The notes: a model not told the origin generated them from the sequence alone. 64,000 nucleotides of DNA from Nocardia takedensis NBRC 100417 (GCF_000308695.1 NZ_BAGG01000088.1:1-64000); one strand, 5' to 3'; counted from the stretch's first letter, positions 7,630 to 17,040 are shown. Translations and numbers: made by a program.

Positions 7630-9364
7630 GCTCGCCGAGTTGGTCGGCGGTGGCCAGCGCGGTGGGCGGGCCGCCGCATTCGCGCCGCAGTTCGCCGTGG
7701 ATGACCCCGTGCGGTTTGCCGGTGCGATGGTGGTGCATGGCGACCAGGCTGTTCAGTTCGCGGCGCAGTTCGCCGAGTCGGTCGGCGGTGGCGACCCGTT
7801 CGGCCGCGGCGGTGGCCACCGGCGCGGCGGGGGCAGGCGTCACGGACCGCTCGGCGACCTGTTTGGTCTGGCGCTCGCGCAGCAGCGCGCGCATCTGCTC
7901 GGCGTCGAGCAGACCGGGAATCCCCAGGTAGTCGGCTTCCTCGTCACTGCCGGAGAAGGTCGCGGTGCCGAAGGAGGAACCGTCGTAGATGACCTGGTCG
8001 AGTTCGGCGTCGGCGGCCAGCGCGACGAAGGACTTCTCCTCCTCGCCCGGTTCGTCCTTCTGCTTGTTGGCATCGATCAGCAGGTCGTCCTCGAGACCGT
8101 CCTTCTCCCGGTGCGGCTTGCCGATGATGTGGTCGCGCTGCAACTCCAACTGCGCGGCCAGGTCCAGCAGCACCGGCACCGAGGGCAGGAAGACGCTGGC
8201 GGTCTCGCCGGGGCGACGCGCGCGCACGAACCGACCGATGGCCTGGGCGAAGTACAGCGGGGTCGAGGCGCTGGTGGCGTAGACGCCGACGGCCAGGCGC
8301 GGCACGTCGACGCCTTCGGACACCATGCGCACCGCGACCATCCACGGTTGGGTGTTGCGGCTGAACTCGGCGATCCGGTTCGAGGAGGTCGGATCGTCGG
8401 ACAGCACCAGCGCGGGCTTCTCGCCGGAGATGTGTTCGAGCAGTTCGGCGTAATCGCGGGCGCGTTCCTGATCGGTCGCGATGACCAGGCCGCCCGCGTC
8501 GGGCATGCCGGAGGCCCGCAACTGGCGCAACCGGGTGTCGGCGGCCCGCAGCACGGCCGAGATCCAGTCGCCCGCCGGATCGAGCGCCGTGCGCCAGGCG
8601 CGGGCGGTCTGCTCGGCGTTCAACGGCTCGCCCAGACGGGCGGAATACTCCTCGCCCGCGCTGTCGCGCCAGTGCGCCTCACCGGAGTAGGCGAGGAAGA
8701 CCACCGGCCGCACGACGCCGTCGGCGAGGGCTTCGGCGTAGCCGTAGGTGTGGTCGGCGCGCGACTGCGGCAGCCCGCCCTCCCCCGGTTCGTAGGTGAC
8801 GAACGGGATCATGCTGTCGTCGCTGCGGAACGGGGTTCCGGTCAGCGCGAGGCGGCGGGTGGCGTCGCCGAACGCGTCGGCGGTGGCCTCGCCCCAGCTC
8901 TTGGCGTCGCCCGCGTGATGGATCTCGTCGAGGATGACCAAGGTGCGGCGGTTCTCGGTGCGCACCCGGTGCCGCGAGGGGTGCGAGGCGATCTGCGCGT
9001 AGGTGACGACCACGCCGTGGTAGTCGCCCGAGGTGCCGCCCGTGGCGTTGGAGAATCGCGAATCCAGCGCGATCCCGCTGCGCGCGGCCGATTCGGCCCA
9101 CTGGTGCTTGAGGTGTTCGGTGGGCGCGACCACGGTGATCTGATCGACGGTGCGATCGGCCAGCAACTCCGCGGCGACCCGCAGCGCGAAGGTGGTCTTG
9201 CCCGCGCCGGGCGTCGCGACGGCGAGGAAGTCGCGCGGTTTGGTGGTGAGGTATTTCGTCAGGGCCCGCCGCTGCCAGGCGCGTAGCGCGCCGCCGCCGG
9301 CGGTCGTTCCCGAATCGCCCGGCGAGGCCCCACTTCCCGCCGCGGCGCCTCCCGATCCAGTCAC
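7604..9364 (-). CDS. DEAD/DEAH-box SF2 helicase
   Basis: The 586-residue protein has a Gly/Ala/Ser-rich leader (about 1-27), a first RecA lobe with Walker A Ala-Thr-Pro-Gly-Ala-Gly-Lys-Thr-Thr and a Asp-Glu-Ile-His-His box, Leu-Thr-Gly-Thr-Pro, and a second lobe with Met-Val-Ser-Glu-Gly-Val-Asp-Val-Pro and Gln-Ala-Ile-Gly-Arg-Phe-Val-Arg-Ala. The set fits SF2 ResIII/DEAD-like helicases related to UvrB/XPB-type enzymes. The last 160 residues form an acidic linker plus a helical tail specific to the actinobacterial group. Substrate (RNA or DNA) is not evident. The stop lies inside a short tandem repeat array, so the C-terminal residues may vary between strains. Confidence 0.85.
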   Translation of the reverse strand: MTGSGGAAAGSGASPGDSGTTAGGGALRAWQRRALTKYLTTKPRDFLAVATPGAGKTTFALRVAAELLADRTVDQITVVAPTEHLKHQWAESAARSGIALDSRFSNATGGTSGDYHGVVVTYAQIASHPSRHRVRTENRRTLVILDEIHHAGDAKSWGEATADAFGDATRRLALTGTPFRSDDSMIPFVTYEPGEGGLPQSRADHTYGYAEALADGVVRPVVFLAYSGEAHWRDSAGEEYSARLGEPLNAEQTARAWRTALDPAGDWISAVLRAADTRLRQLRASGMPDAGGLVIATDQERARDYAELLEHISGEKPALVLSDDPTSSNRIAEFSRNTQPWMVAVRMVSEGVDVPRLAVGVYATSASTPLYFAQAIGRFVRARRPGETASVFLPSVPVLLDLAAQLELQRDHIIGKPHREKDGLEDDLLIDANKQKDEPGEEEKSFVALAADAELDQVIYDGSSFGTATFSGSDEEADYLGIPGLLDAEQMRALLRERQTKQVAERSVTPAPAAPVATAAAERVATADRLGELRRELNSLVAMHHHRTGKPHGVIHGELRRECGGPPTALATADQLGERIAALRSR

Positions 9365-9531
9365 GCAGAAGACCCTACTCGGCGACTTCGGTGTGTCGCC
9401 AAACCGACGCGGCGGGCGCGACCGGCGTCACAGTTTCGCCGGTGATCCACGTCGCGTTCACGCGGTCAGCATCGACACGTCGCCCCGACAATCCGGTACG
9501 TCGAGCGCACGTGCGCGATGCTGTAGGCACG

Positions 9532-10770
9532 ATGACCGACGACAGTTCCACCGGCGAGCCCGATCCGCGGGGCGGCGACGAGCCGATCCACGGCGGTGGC
9601 GCGGGCACACGCCCCGCACACGCCGCCGCCCTCACCCGGCGGACCCGACGGGTGGGCCGGGCGACTTGGCGGCTGATCCGGCGGGTGGCGATCAAGGCGT
9701 GGAACGACTCGATCTTCGCGAAATCGGCGGCGGCGGCGTTCTGGCAGACCCTGTCGCTGGCCCCGCTGCTGCTGGGCGTGTTGGGCAGCCTCGGCTACGT
9801 GGGCGGCTGGTTCGGCCCCGACACCGTCGAGATCGTGCGCGCCAAGATCATCGCCTTCAGCCGGGACCTGTTCAGTTCCTCGGTGGTCTCGGATCTGATC
9901 GAACCCACCGTCGCCGACGTGCTCGGCAAGGGGCGCGGCGCGGTGGTGTCGGTGGGTTTCGTGCTGTCGCTGTGGGCGGGTTCCTCGGCGATGGCGACCT
10001 TCGTCGACTCGATCGTGGAAGCGCACGGCCAGCAGGACGCGCGACATCCGGTGTGGCAGCGCATCTTCGCCCTGCTGCTGTACGTGTTGTTCCTGGTGGC
10101 GGCGGTGTTCATCCTGCCGCTGGTGGCGCTGGGCCCCGCGATCATCGGCCGGGTCCTGCCCGATATCTGGCGCGAACCCGGACTGCGACTGCTCGACGCG
10201 TTCTACTACCCGGGCGTCGGCCTGCTGCTGATCGTCGGTCTGACCACGCTCTACAAACTGGCGCTGCACCGCACGCTGCCCTGGCACCGACTCTTCGGCG
10301 GCGCGCTGGTGGCGGGCGTGTTCTTCATGACCGCCAGTGAGGGACTGCGGCGGTATCTGTCCTGGGTGACCCGCACGGGCGTCAGCTACGGAGCGCTCGC
10401 CACGCCCATCGCGTTCCTGCTGTTCACGTTCTTCCTCGGCTTCGCGGTGATCCTGGGCGCGGAATTCAACGCGGCCGTACAGGAGTTCTGGCCCGCGCGC
10501 GCGACCCGTCTGGAGCAGATGAAGCGCTGGTGGGCCGATCAGGTCCGCGGTGACGGCGACGACGAGGAAGACGACGGCGCGGACCGACCGCACGCGGCGG
10601 GCGGCACCGCCCAGCCCGACGTGCCGATGGTGTTCGACAAGCCGCCCGCCCGTCCGGAAACCGCGGACGTGCCCGTCGAGCGGCCCGCCTCCCCGGCGGT
10701 CGCACCGGCGCGGGGCGCGGCCGGGACGGCGGGCGGACCGGGTCAGTCGCCCTTCTTGAGCCCGTCGTAG
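9532..10770 (+). CDS. YihY/BrkB-family inner membrane protein (Rv2707-like)
   Basis: The 412-residue protein has a hydrophilic N-terminus (about 45 residues), then six hydrophobic segments with the YihY pattern (Phe-Trp-Gln-Thr-Leu-Ser-Leu-Ala-Pro-Leu early; Ala-Thr-Pro-Ile-Ala-Phe-Leu and Gly-Ala-Glu-Phe-Asn late). The final 90 residues are acidic and Pro/Ala-rich. The family was once misnamed RNase BN; its function is unknown, but it is widespread in envelopes. Position next to DUF3039, DUF3099 and sigB matches Rv2707. ATG at 9532 has no ribosome site and may be leaderless. Its 3' end overlaps the converging DUF3039 gene by 28 bases. Confidence 0.82.
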   Translation: MTDDSSTGEPDPRGGDEPIHGGGAGTRPAHAAALTRRTRRVGRATWRLIRRVAIKAWNDSIFAKSAAAAFWQTLSLAPLLLGVLGSLGYVGGWFGPDTVEIVRAKIIAFSRDLFSSSVVSDLIEPTVADVLGKGRGAVVSVGFVLSLWAGSSAMATFVDSIVEAHGQQDARHPVWQRIFALLLYVLFLVAAVFILPLVALGPAIIGRVLPDIWREPGLRLLDAFYYPGVGLLLIVGLTTLYKLALHRTLPWHRLFGGALVAGVFFMTASEGLRRYLSWVTRTGVSYGALATPIAFLLFTFFLGFAVILGAEFNAAVQEFWPARATRLEQMKRWWADQVRGDGDDEEDDGADRPHAAGGTAQPDVPMVFDKPPARPETADVPVERPASPAVAPARGAAGTAGGPGQSPFLSPS

Positions 10771-10988
10771 ATCTTCTTGCACTCGGGGCAGACCGGCGAA
10801 CCGGGCTTGGCCGAGCGCGTCACCGGGAAGACCTCACCGCACAGGGCGACCACGTGGGTTCCCATGACGGCGCTCTCGGCGATCTTGTCCTTCTTCACGT
10901 AGTGGAAGAATTTCGGGGTGTCGTCGCCCGTCGTCTCGTCGGTCGTCGAATCCGGGCGAACCAGGGTGTCGGTACTCACGACCTCCAT
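10743..10988 (-). CDS. DUF3039 protein (Rv2708c-like), probable zinc ribbon
   Basis: This 81-residue protein has the actinobacterial DUF3039 signature: Phe-Phe-His-Tyr-Val-Lys-Lys-Asp, Val-Ala-Leu-Cys-Gly-Glu, and Cys-Pro-Glu-Cys near the C-terminus. Three cysteines plus a His suggest a bound zinc. No function is established. ATG at 10988 is used; GTG at 10979 is an alternative, but the GGAGG before it is only two bases away. The conserved position between YihY and DUF3099 genes supports orthology with Rv2708c. The gene converges on and overlaps the YihY gene end. Confidence 0.82.
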   Translation of the reverse strand: MEVVSTDTLVRPDSTTDETTGDDTPKFFHYVKKDKIAESAVMGTHVVALCGEVFPVTRSAKPGSPVCPECKKIYDGLKKGD

Positions 10989-11091
10989 GATGCCGCATCC
11001 GCGCCGCCGTCGCTGTCGACAGGGTCCGCCTTCGGCAGGGCCCCGACCTGGGCGTGTGCATGCCGCACCCGCTCGTGCCAGACTCGAAGGC

Positions 11092-11511
11092 ATGCAGCAG
11101 CACGGGGATGCCGACGAGGCCGACGACATCGGCCCCGGTGATCGCCCCGACGTCGAGACGTCCGGAGCGCGACGCTCGCGCGGCTACTTCCCCGGGCAGG
11201 CCGAGCACGCGGTGCTCATCACCGAGGCCGCGCCCTCGCTCGAGGATCAGCACCGCGCCCGCGTGCGGCGCTACACGATGATCATGGCCTTCCGCATCCC
11301 GTGCCTGATCGGCGCGGCCGTGGCCTACAGCGTGTGGCAGAACGCGCTGGTGTCGCTGCTGATCATCGGCATCTCGATTCCCCTGCCGTGGATCGCGGTG
11401 CTCATCGCCAACGACCGGCCGCCGCGGCGCAAGGACGAACCGAGTCGCTGGGACGGTCGCGGCCACCGGCCCGCCCTCGAATCAGGGCAACACCGCTCGA
11501 TCGACGGCTGA
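11092..11511 (+). CDS. DUF3099 small membrane protein (Rv2709-like)
   Basis: The 139-residue protein has an acidic N-terminus, a Val-Leu-Ile-Thr-Glu-Ala motif near residue 40 typical of DUF3099, then two adjacent hydrophobic segments (about 67-105) and a basic C-terminal tail. It is a plasma-membrane protein of unknown role conserved near sigB in mycobacteria and nocardiae. ATG at 11092 lacks a Shine-Dalgarno sequence; CAGACT ends eight bases upstream and may be a -10 element of a leaderless transcript. Its 3' end overlaps the converging MFS gene by 30 bases. Confidence 0.8.
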   Translation: MQQHGDADEADDIGPGDRPDVETSGARRSRGYFPGQAEHAVLITEAAPSLEDQHRARVRRYTMIMAFRIPCLIGAAVAYSVWQNALVSLLIIGISIPLPWIAVLIANDRPPRRKDEPSRWDGRGHRPALESGQHRSIDG

Positions 11512-12813
11512 GTCGACCGCCACGGGCCGCGGTCGCCGGATCAGGATCGACATCACCGCGGCCGCCCCGCACAGCGCGCCCGCCAGCAGCCAGGCCAGGT
11601 CGTAGCTGCCTCGCAGGTCGCGCACCAGGCCCGCGCCCGTGGCGGCCGCGGCCGCGCCGATCTGATGCGAGGCGAAGACCCAGCCGAAGGCGATCGGGCC
11701 GTCCGCGCCGAACATCTCCCGGCACAGCGCCACCGTCGGCGGCACCGTGGCGATCCAGTCCAGCCCGTAGAAGATGATGAACACCCACATGCTCGGTTCG
11801 GTCTCCGGCGCGAACAGCGACGGCAGGATCAACAGCGACAATCCGCGCAGGGTGTAGTAGGCCAGCAGCAGGTAGCGGGGGTCGAGCAGGTCGGTCAGCC
11901 AGCCCGACAGGATCGTGCCTGCGACGTCGAAGATCCCGATCACCGCCAGCAACCCCGCCGCCGTCGTCGCGGGCATGCCGTGATCGTGCGCGGCGGTGAC
12001 GAAGTGGGTGCCGACCAACCCGTTCGTGGACGCCCCGCACACCGCGAAACCGCCCGCCAGCAGCCAGAATCCGCGGGTGCGCGCGATCGAGGCCAACACC
12101 GTCAGCGCCCGGCCCGCGCCCGCTCCCGCGGGGACGCTCAGCGCGACGTCGCCGGGCGGCGCGCCGTAGGCGGTGACGCCCATGTCGGCGGGATGGTCGC
12201 GGATGAACAGCAGCACCAGCGGCACCACCGCCAGCGCGGTCGCCGCGACCACCAGCGCGGGCACGCGCCACCCGTGCTCGTCGGCGAGCGCGGCGATCAA
12301 CGGCAGGAAGATCAACTGACCCGTCGCGCCCGCCGCGATGAGCACGCCGGTGACCAGCCCGCGATGCCGAACGAACCACCGTCCGGTGATGGTCGCCACG
12401 AATGGCATCGACATCGAGCCGACGCCGACGCCGACCAGCAGTCCCCAGGTCAGCACCAACTGCCAGGACGCGGTCATGAACACCGTCAGCCCGTTGCCCG
12501 CCGCGACGAGCACCAGGGCGCACGCCACCACCCGACGGATACCGAAACGGTCCATCAGCGCCGCCGCGAACGGTGAGATCAGGCCGTAGAGCAGCAGATT
12601 CAGCGAGACCGCCGCGCCGATCGTCGCGTGCGACCAGCCGAATTCCCGGTGCAGCGGTTCCATCAGCACGCCGGGCACCGACCGGAACGCCGCCGCACCC
12701 AGCAGGGCGACGAAGCCGACGCCCGCCACCACCCAGGCCGGATGCGGCCCGCGCCGCCCGGCGACCGCGATCACCGGTTCGTCGCGGTCGCGCACCCTTT
12801 CGCATTCCGTCAC
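11482..12813 (-). CDS. MFS transporter
   Basis: About 443 residues with twelve hydrophobic segments and the major-facilitator loop motif between segments 2 and 3 (Met-Asp-Arg-Phe-Gly-Ile-Arg-Arg). A central cytoplasmic loop (about residues 200-235) is Pro/Gly-rich. The pattern is closest to oxalate/formate or monocarboxylate-type MFS carriers, but the substrate cannot be told. The start is uncertain: GTG at 12813 is used, and later GTG codons are possible, because no clear ribosome site exists. It has no dedicated regulator beside it. Confidence 0.8.
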   Translation of the reverse strand: MTECERVRDRDEPVIAVAGRRGPHPAWVVAGVGFVALLGAAAFRSVPGVLMEPLHREFGWSHATIGAAVSLNLLLYGLISPFAAALMDRFGIRRVVACALVLVAAGNGLTVFMTASWQLVLTWGLLVGVGVGSMSMPFVATITGRWFVRHRGLVTGVLIAAGATGQLIFLPLIAALADEHGWRVPALVVAATALAVVPLVLLFIRDHPADMGVTAYGAPPGDVALSVPAGAGAGRALTVLASIARTRGFWLLAGGFAVCGASTNGLVGTHFVTAAHDHGMPATTAAGLLAVIGIFDVAGTILSGWLTDLLDPRYLLLAYYTLRGLSLLILPSLFAPETEPSMWVFIIFYGLDWIATVPPTVALCREMFGADGPIAFGWVFASHQIGAAAAATGAGLVRDLRGSYDLAWLLAGALCGAAAVMSILIRRPRPVAVDSAVDRAVLP

Positions 12814-12994
12814 GGAACGAGGGTGCCCGATCCCGCCGTCGCCCACGAGTACGGCGAACGCCACGTCCCGTCGAAATCCCGCCGGCCGCGCGCCGGTTCG
12901 GCTCCCGAATCCGCTCGACACGAACCGAGCCGCCCCCTACTGTGTCCCCGGGGCATACCGGGTGCGTGTGTCCGACGACACACGGGAGCGGCGG

Positions 12995-13735
12995 ATGATT
13001 CGCTGGGTCTGGGCCTTTCTCGACCGGCCCGCTCACCATTTCGACGACTGCGCGCGATTCTGGGCCGAGGTCACCGGCACGGCCGCCTCGGCACGGCGCG
13101 GCCACGACGACGAATTCCTCACGCTGCTGCCCGACCCCGCGCTCGCGGCCGCCGCGTCGGTGAAGATGCAGGCCGTGCGCGGCCTCGGCGGCGTGCACCT
13201 CGACCTCGACGTCGACGACGTCGCCGCGGCGGTGCGCGTCGCGCTGGACCTGGGCGCGTCCCTGGTCGCCAACCACCCCACCTACGCGGTGCTGCGCTCG
13301 CCGTCCGGGCAGATCTTCTGCTTCACCCCGCACGGTCGGACCCGCGGCGTGCCCGCCCCCGCCTTCCGCGCGCCCGACGGCACCCACAGCCGCATCGATC
13401 AGGTCTGCCTGGACATCGGACCGGCCGACCACGCCGTCGAGACCGCGTTCTGGCAGACCCTGACGGGCTGGGAGCACCGGCAGGGCAGGCTGCCGGAATT
13501 CGCGCGACTGCGCTCCTCGGACGGTCTGGCGGTGCAGTTGCTGCTGCAACGTCTCGGCGAGGACCGGCGCACCACCGCGCACATCGACCTGTCCTCCTCC
13601 GATATCGAGGCCACCGCGGCGTGGCACGAATCGCTCGGCGCGCGCGTGGTCGAACGCCACGAACACTGGATCGTGCTGCGCGACCCGGGCGCGGGCGTCT
13701 ACTGCGTCACCGCGCGCGACCCGCACGGCGTCTGA
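12995..13735 (+). CDS. Tandem VOC-domain (glyoxalase-like) protein
   Basis: The 246-residue protein has two consecutive vicinal-oxygen-chelate folds: the first about 1-115 (His-Leu-Asp-Leu-Asp-Val strand, Phe-Cys-Phe closing strand), the second about 125-246 (Asp-Gln-Val-Cys-Leu-Asp, Ala-His-Ile-Asp-Leu-Ser). Some expected metal positions are kept (His and Glu-like residues), so it may bind metal, or act as a bleomycin-resistance-like binding protein; no substrate is evident. Starting ATG at 12995 is preceded by GGAG with a six-base spacing, better than the GTG-like frame opening upstream. Confidence 0.8.
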   Translation: MIRWVWAFLDRPAHHFDDCARFWAEVTGTAASARRGHDDEFLTLLPDPALAAAASVKMQAVRGLGGVHLDLDVDDVAAAVRVALDLGASLVANHPTYAVLRSPSGQIFCFTPHGRTRGVPAPAFRAPDGTHSRIDQVCLDIGPADHAVETAFWQTLTGWEHRQGRLPEFARLRSSDGLAVQLLLQRLGEDRRTTAHIDLSSSDIEATAAWHESLGARVVERHEHWIVLRDPGAGVYCVTARDPHGV

Positions 13736-13768
13736 ACTCCGCGGCGGCAGGAATGGCAGAGTACCGAT

Positions 13769-15286
13769 GTGCCCACCCCGCGAACCACCACCGCGTCCCC
13801 GCTCACCGCGCTGTGCCCGGATCTGCGTACCGCGCTGACCAGGGTCGGCTACGACGCGGACACCCTGCTCGAGGTCCTCGGTGACCAGGCCCATGCCGCG
13901 CTCGGCCGTCAGGAACCGGTGCCGGTCCGGCGGGCCGCGCGCGCGGCGGGCGACCTCGGCACGCTGATCCTGCTGTTCCTGGTGGGCGACGACGTCGCCG
14001 ACCGCGACGCGGCGTCCGCGTTCGCCCCGCTCGAGGTGGACCGCGCCGTCGCCGCGGGCCTGCTGACCCGCTCGGGCGACCGGGTGCGCGCGGCGTTGGA
14101 CCTGCGACCGCTGGACGTGGGCGCGGGCACCCGCTGGGTGCTCTCGGACCTGGACGACTCCATGCGCCGCCGCACCCTCACCGAGGACCACGTGCTCGGC
14201 GTCGGGCACGCCTCGCTGTCGCTGTTGCGCGCCACCCCCACCCGTCCGGTGGGCTCGGTCCTGGACCTGGGCACCGGATGCGGCGTGCAGGCCGTACACG
14301 CCGGTTCCTATGGGCGGTCGGTCACCGCCACCGACGTCAATCCGCGCGCGCTGTGGCTGGCCGAGGCGACCGCGGCCCTCAACGAACTCGACATCGATTT
14401 CCTCGAGGGTTCCTGGTTCGACCCGGTGGCGGGTCGCCGCTTCGATCAGGTGGTCGCCAATCCCCCGTTCGTGGTGGGCCCGGCCCGCGTCGAGCACACC
14501 TACCGCGATTCCGGTCTCGCGCTGGACGGCGCGAGCGAACTCGTCCTGTCGCGCGCGCCGGAATTCCTCGCCCCAGGCGGGACCGCCGCGCTGCTGGCCG
14601 CCTGGGCGCACGTCGAAGGACAGGACTGGCGGCAGCGGGTGTCCTCGTGGCTGCCCGCCGAAGGCGTCGACGCCTGGGTCGTGCAGCGCGACGTCGCCGA
14701 TCCGGCTCTGTATGTCGGCACCTGGCTGCGTGACGCGGGCCTCGACCCGCGTGAGGCGGGAGCGCAGGAGCGCGCCGAGCGCTGGCTCGACGCGTTCGAG
14801 GCCGCCGACGTGGCGGGAATCGGCTTCGGGTTCGTCTACCTGCGCGCGATCGACGGTCCGACCGAGGTGCTGGCCGAGGACCTCGCCCACGGCTTCGAGG
14901 ACCCGCTCGGCGCGGAGGCGAGCGACTATTTCGAGCGGTCGGCCTGGTTGCGCGCGGTCGCCCGGGACCCCGACCTGGCCTGGTCCGCGCGTTTCGCCGT
15001 CGACCCCGCCACCGCGCTGGAGCGGATCTACCTCTCGGGCGAGCACGGCTGGGAACAGCGGGTCGCGCGACTGCACCGCGGCGACGGCCCGCGCTGGCAG
15101 CACGAAGTGGACGACGTCACAGCTTCGCTGGTGGCCGGAATGCGGGCCGACGGTCCGCCGTTGCACGAGGTGGTCGAACTGCTCGCCCTCGCGCACGGAT
15201 ACGACGCGGACGATCCGGAACTGGCCGCCGATTCGCTGTCGGTGGTCACCGGTCTGGTCCGACACGGGCTGATCCGGCCCGTGTGA
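13769..15286 (+). CDS. Class I SAM-dependent methyltransferase with N-terminal DUF7059-type domain
   Basis: The 505-residue protein has an all-helical N-terminal domain (about 1-150), then a Rossmann methyltransferase core with Val-Leu-Asp-Leu-Gly-Thr-Gly-Cys-Gly (motif I, about 165-173), Ala-Thr-Asp-Val-Asn, and the catalytic Asn-Pro-Pro-Phe motif near residue 230. Asn-Pro-Pro-Phe/Tyr marks enzymes that methylate exocyclic or amide nitrogens of nucleic acids or glutamine (HemK/RsmC type). The C-terminal 170 residues are unassigned. GTG at 13769 is the start; no ribosome site is visible. It lies immediately before sigB but ends 214 bases from it, with a separate promoter, so co-regulation is not implied. 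Confidence 0.8.
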   Translation: MPTPRTTTASPLTALCPDLRTALTRVGYDADTLLEVLGDQAHAALGRQEPVPVRRAARAAGDLGTLILLFLVGDDVADRDAASAFAPLEVDRAVAAGLLTRSGDRVRAALDLRPLDVGAGTRWVLSDLDDSMRRRTLTEDHVLGVGHASLSLLRATPTRPVGSVLDLGTGCGVQAVHAGSYGRSVTATDVNPRALWLAEATAALNELDIDFLEGSWFDPVAGRRFDQVVANPPFVVGPARVEHTYRDSGLALDGASELVLSRAPEFLAPGGTAALLAAWAHVEGQDWRQRVSSWLPAEGVDAWVVQRDVADPALYVGTWLRDAGLDPREAGAQERAERWLDAFEAADVAGIGFGFVYLRAIDGPTEVLAEDLAHGFEDPLGAEASDYFERSAWLRAVARDPDLAWSARFAVDPATALERIYLSGEHGWEQRVARLHRGDGPRWQHEVDDVTASLVAGMRADGPPLHEVVELLALAHGYDADDPELAADSLSVVTGLVRHGLIRPV

Positions 15287-15439
15287 ACCGGTCCGTGTAA
15301 TCGCGGGAGAACGGGTAAGCGACGGGTACGAGCGCGGACGAGGTCAGCACCGTGTTCCGACCCGTGGGGGTTCTCAGGAACTTCTCAGCAGGAGAGCCGA
15401 GAACCCGCAGCTCAGAGCGGTTTATCACCGCCGCGAGCG

Positions 15440-15465
15440 GGAACTTTCCTCAGGTCGGGTCCGTT
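15440..15465 (+). promoter_or_regulatory. Candidate SigE/SigH-type promoter of sigB
   Basis: GGAAC (15440-15444) and CGTT (15462-15465) are 17 bases apart, matching the promoters by which stress ECF sigma factors drive sigB in mycobacteria. A hairpin-capable repeat (GGGTTCTC at 15368 with GAGAACCC at 15399) lies further upstream and may end transcription from the methyltransferase gene. Confidence 0.5.
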
Positions 15466-15500
15466 GTTCGGAGTGAGACACCACCGACAGGAGGCAAGTC

Positions 15501-16469
15501 ATGACAAGCCCCGCCACCACTCGTGTGCGCACCAGCGATTCCGACCTCGACGCCCAGAGCCCCGCCGCCGACCTGGTACGCGTGTACCTCAACGGGATCG
15601 GTCGCACGGCGCTGCTCACGGCCGCCGACGAGGTCGAGCTGGCCAAGCGCATCGAGGCGGGCCTCTACGCGCAGCACCTGCTCGAGACCGGCAAGCGTCT
15701 GTCGGCCGGCCGCAAGCGGGATCTGGCCGCCGTCGTGCGCGAGGGTCAGGCCGCGCGTTCGCACCTGCTCGAGGCCAACCTCCGCCTCGTGGTCTCGCTC
15801 GCCAAGCGCTACACCGGCCGCGGCATGCCGCTGCTGGATCTGATCCAGGAGGGCAACCTCGGGCTGATCCGCGCGATGGAGAAGTTCGACTACGCCAAGG
15901 GATTCAAGTTCTCCACCTACGCCACCTGGTGGATCCGCCAGGCCATCACCCGCGGCATGGCCGACCAGAGCCGCACGATCCGGCTGCCCGTCCACCTGGT
16001 CGAACAGGTGAACAAGCTCGCCAGAATCAAGCGCGAACTGCACCAGCAACTCGGCCGCGAGGCCACCGACGACGAACTGGCCAACGAATCGGGCATCCCG
16101 GTCGAGAAGATCTCCGATCTACTGGACCACAGCCGCGACCCGGTGAGCCTGGACATGCCGGTCGGCAACGACGAAGAGGCCCCGCTCGGTGATTTCATCG
16201 AGGATTCCGAGGCCACCTCCGCCGAGTCGGCCGTGATCGCCGGTCTGCTGCACCACGACGTCCGCAGCGTGCTCGCCACGCTGGACGAACGCGAACAGCA
16301 GGTCATCCGGCTGCGCTTCGGCCTCGACGACGGTCAGCCGCGCACCCTCGACCAGATCGGCAAGCTGTTCGGCCTCTCGCGCGAGCGGGTGCGTCAGATC
16401 GAGCGCGAAGTCATGGCCAAGCTGCGCAAGGGCGAGCGCGCCGACAGGCTGCGCGCTTACGCCAGCTGA
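15501..16469 (+). CDS. sigB: RNA polymerase sigma factor SigB (group 2)
   Basis: This 322-residue protein is the usual length of actinobacterial SigB. Regions 1.2-2.4 are intact (Arg-Leu-Val-Val-Ser-Leu-Ala-Lys-Arg-Tyr, and the Trp-rich Phe-Ser-Thr-Tyr-Ala-Thr-Trp-Trp-Ile-Arg-Gln), followed by region 3 and a region 4 helix-turn-helix ending Ser-Arg-Glu-Arg-Val-Arg-Gln-Ile-Glu-Arg. The acidic region 1.1 of the housekeeping sigma is absent. It directs RNA polymerase to stress and stationary-phase promoters. GGAGG seven bases before ATG fixes the start. In mycobacteria sigB lies close to ideR as here, with other genes between in this genome. Confidence 0.95.
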   Translation: MTSPATTRVRTSDSDLDAQSPAADLVRVYLNGIGRTALLTAADEVELAKRIEAGLYAQHLLETGKRLSAGRKRDLAAVVREGQAARSHLLEANLRLVVSLAKRYTGRGMPLLDLIQEGNLGLIRAMEKFDYAKGFKFSTYATWWIRQAITRGMADQSRTIRLPVHLVEQVNKLARIKRELHQQLGREATDDELANESGIPVEKISDLLDHSRDPVSLDMPVGNDEEAPLGDFIEDSEATSAESAVIAGLLHHDVRSVLATLDEREQQVIRLRFGLDDGQPRTLDQIGKLFGLSRERVRQIEREVMAKLRKGERADRLRAYAS

Positions 16470-16501
16470 TCCCCTCGGTGGTCGTGTGACCACCTCGTAC
16501 C

Positions 16502-16524
16502 CGGTGGCCGGAATCCGGCCACCG
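16502..16524. terminator. Hairpin after sigB
   Basis: CGGTGGCCGG, three-base loop AAT, then CCGGCCACCG give a perfect 10-bp stem 33 bases after the sigB stop. There is no U-tract; it separates sigB from the converging lipoprotein gene. Confidence 0.5.
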
Positions 16525-16610
16525 TCCCAGCGCCGGCCGGTGCCCGCGCGCCCGTCCCCTCCGGGTCGCGCGAACCGGTCGGCGAACGCGTCTCCGGGGT
16601 TCGGCAACAC

Positions 16611-16916
16611 TCAGTTCTGGTCGACCTGCACGTCGTAGTTGACGGTGTCGTCCTGCACGCTCGTGACGGTGACGGTCAGGCCGAGTTGATCCCCGCCCTC
16701 GGTCAGCGTGCAACGCATCGTCGTCCCCACCTTGCCGTCGAGGTCGCCGGGGCAGTCGATCGAATCCGGTTCCTGGCCGACCTTCTCGGTCAGCGTCTGC
16801 TTGACCGACTTCTCCAGTTCGGATTCGTCGATTTTCGGATCCGAGCCGATGGAGACCGAACACGCGGTCAACGCACAGGCCAGCAGCGGCAGGGCGATGG
16901 CGGCGAGCTTGTTCAT
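16611..16916 (-). CDS. DUF4333 lipoprotein
   Basis: The 101-residue protein starts with a lipoprotein signal (Met-Asn-Lys, hydrophobic core, lipobox Leu-Thr-Ala-Cys, lipidated Cys at about residue 19). The mature part has one internal Cys pair (Asp-Cys-Pro and Met-Arg-Cys) likely forming a disulfide, and a beta-rich pattern typical of DUF4333 surface proteins of Nocardia and Mycobacterium. It is exported and membrane-anchored; function unknown. The start is chosen at ATG 16916 because GAGAGG lies seven bases before it and the signal peptide then begins properly. Confidence 0.85.
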   Translation of the reverse strand: MNKLAAIALPLLACALTACSVSIGSDPKIDESELEKSVKQTLTEKVGQEPDSIDCPGDLDGKVGTTMRCTLTEGGDQLGLTVTVTSVQDDTVNYDVQVDQN

Positions 16917-17040
16917 GGCAGTACCTCTCGTAGGCGGGAGTCCATGGTGCCTCGAGATCACCGCCCGCATAGGCCCATTGACGACGGCACGCCGGATACG
17001 ACGGCGCGGCCGGGGTGTCCGCCAGGTGTGTCCGCCCGCC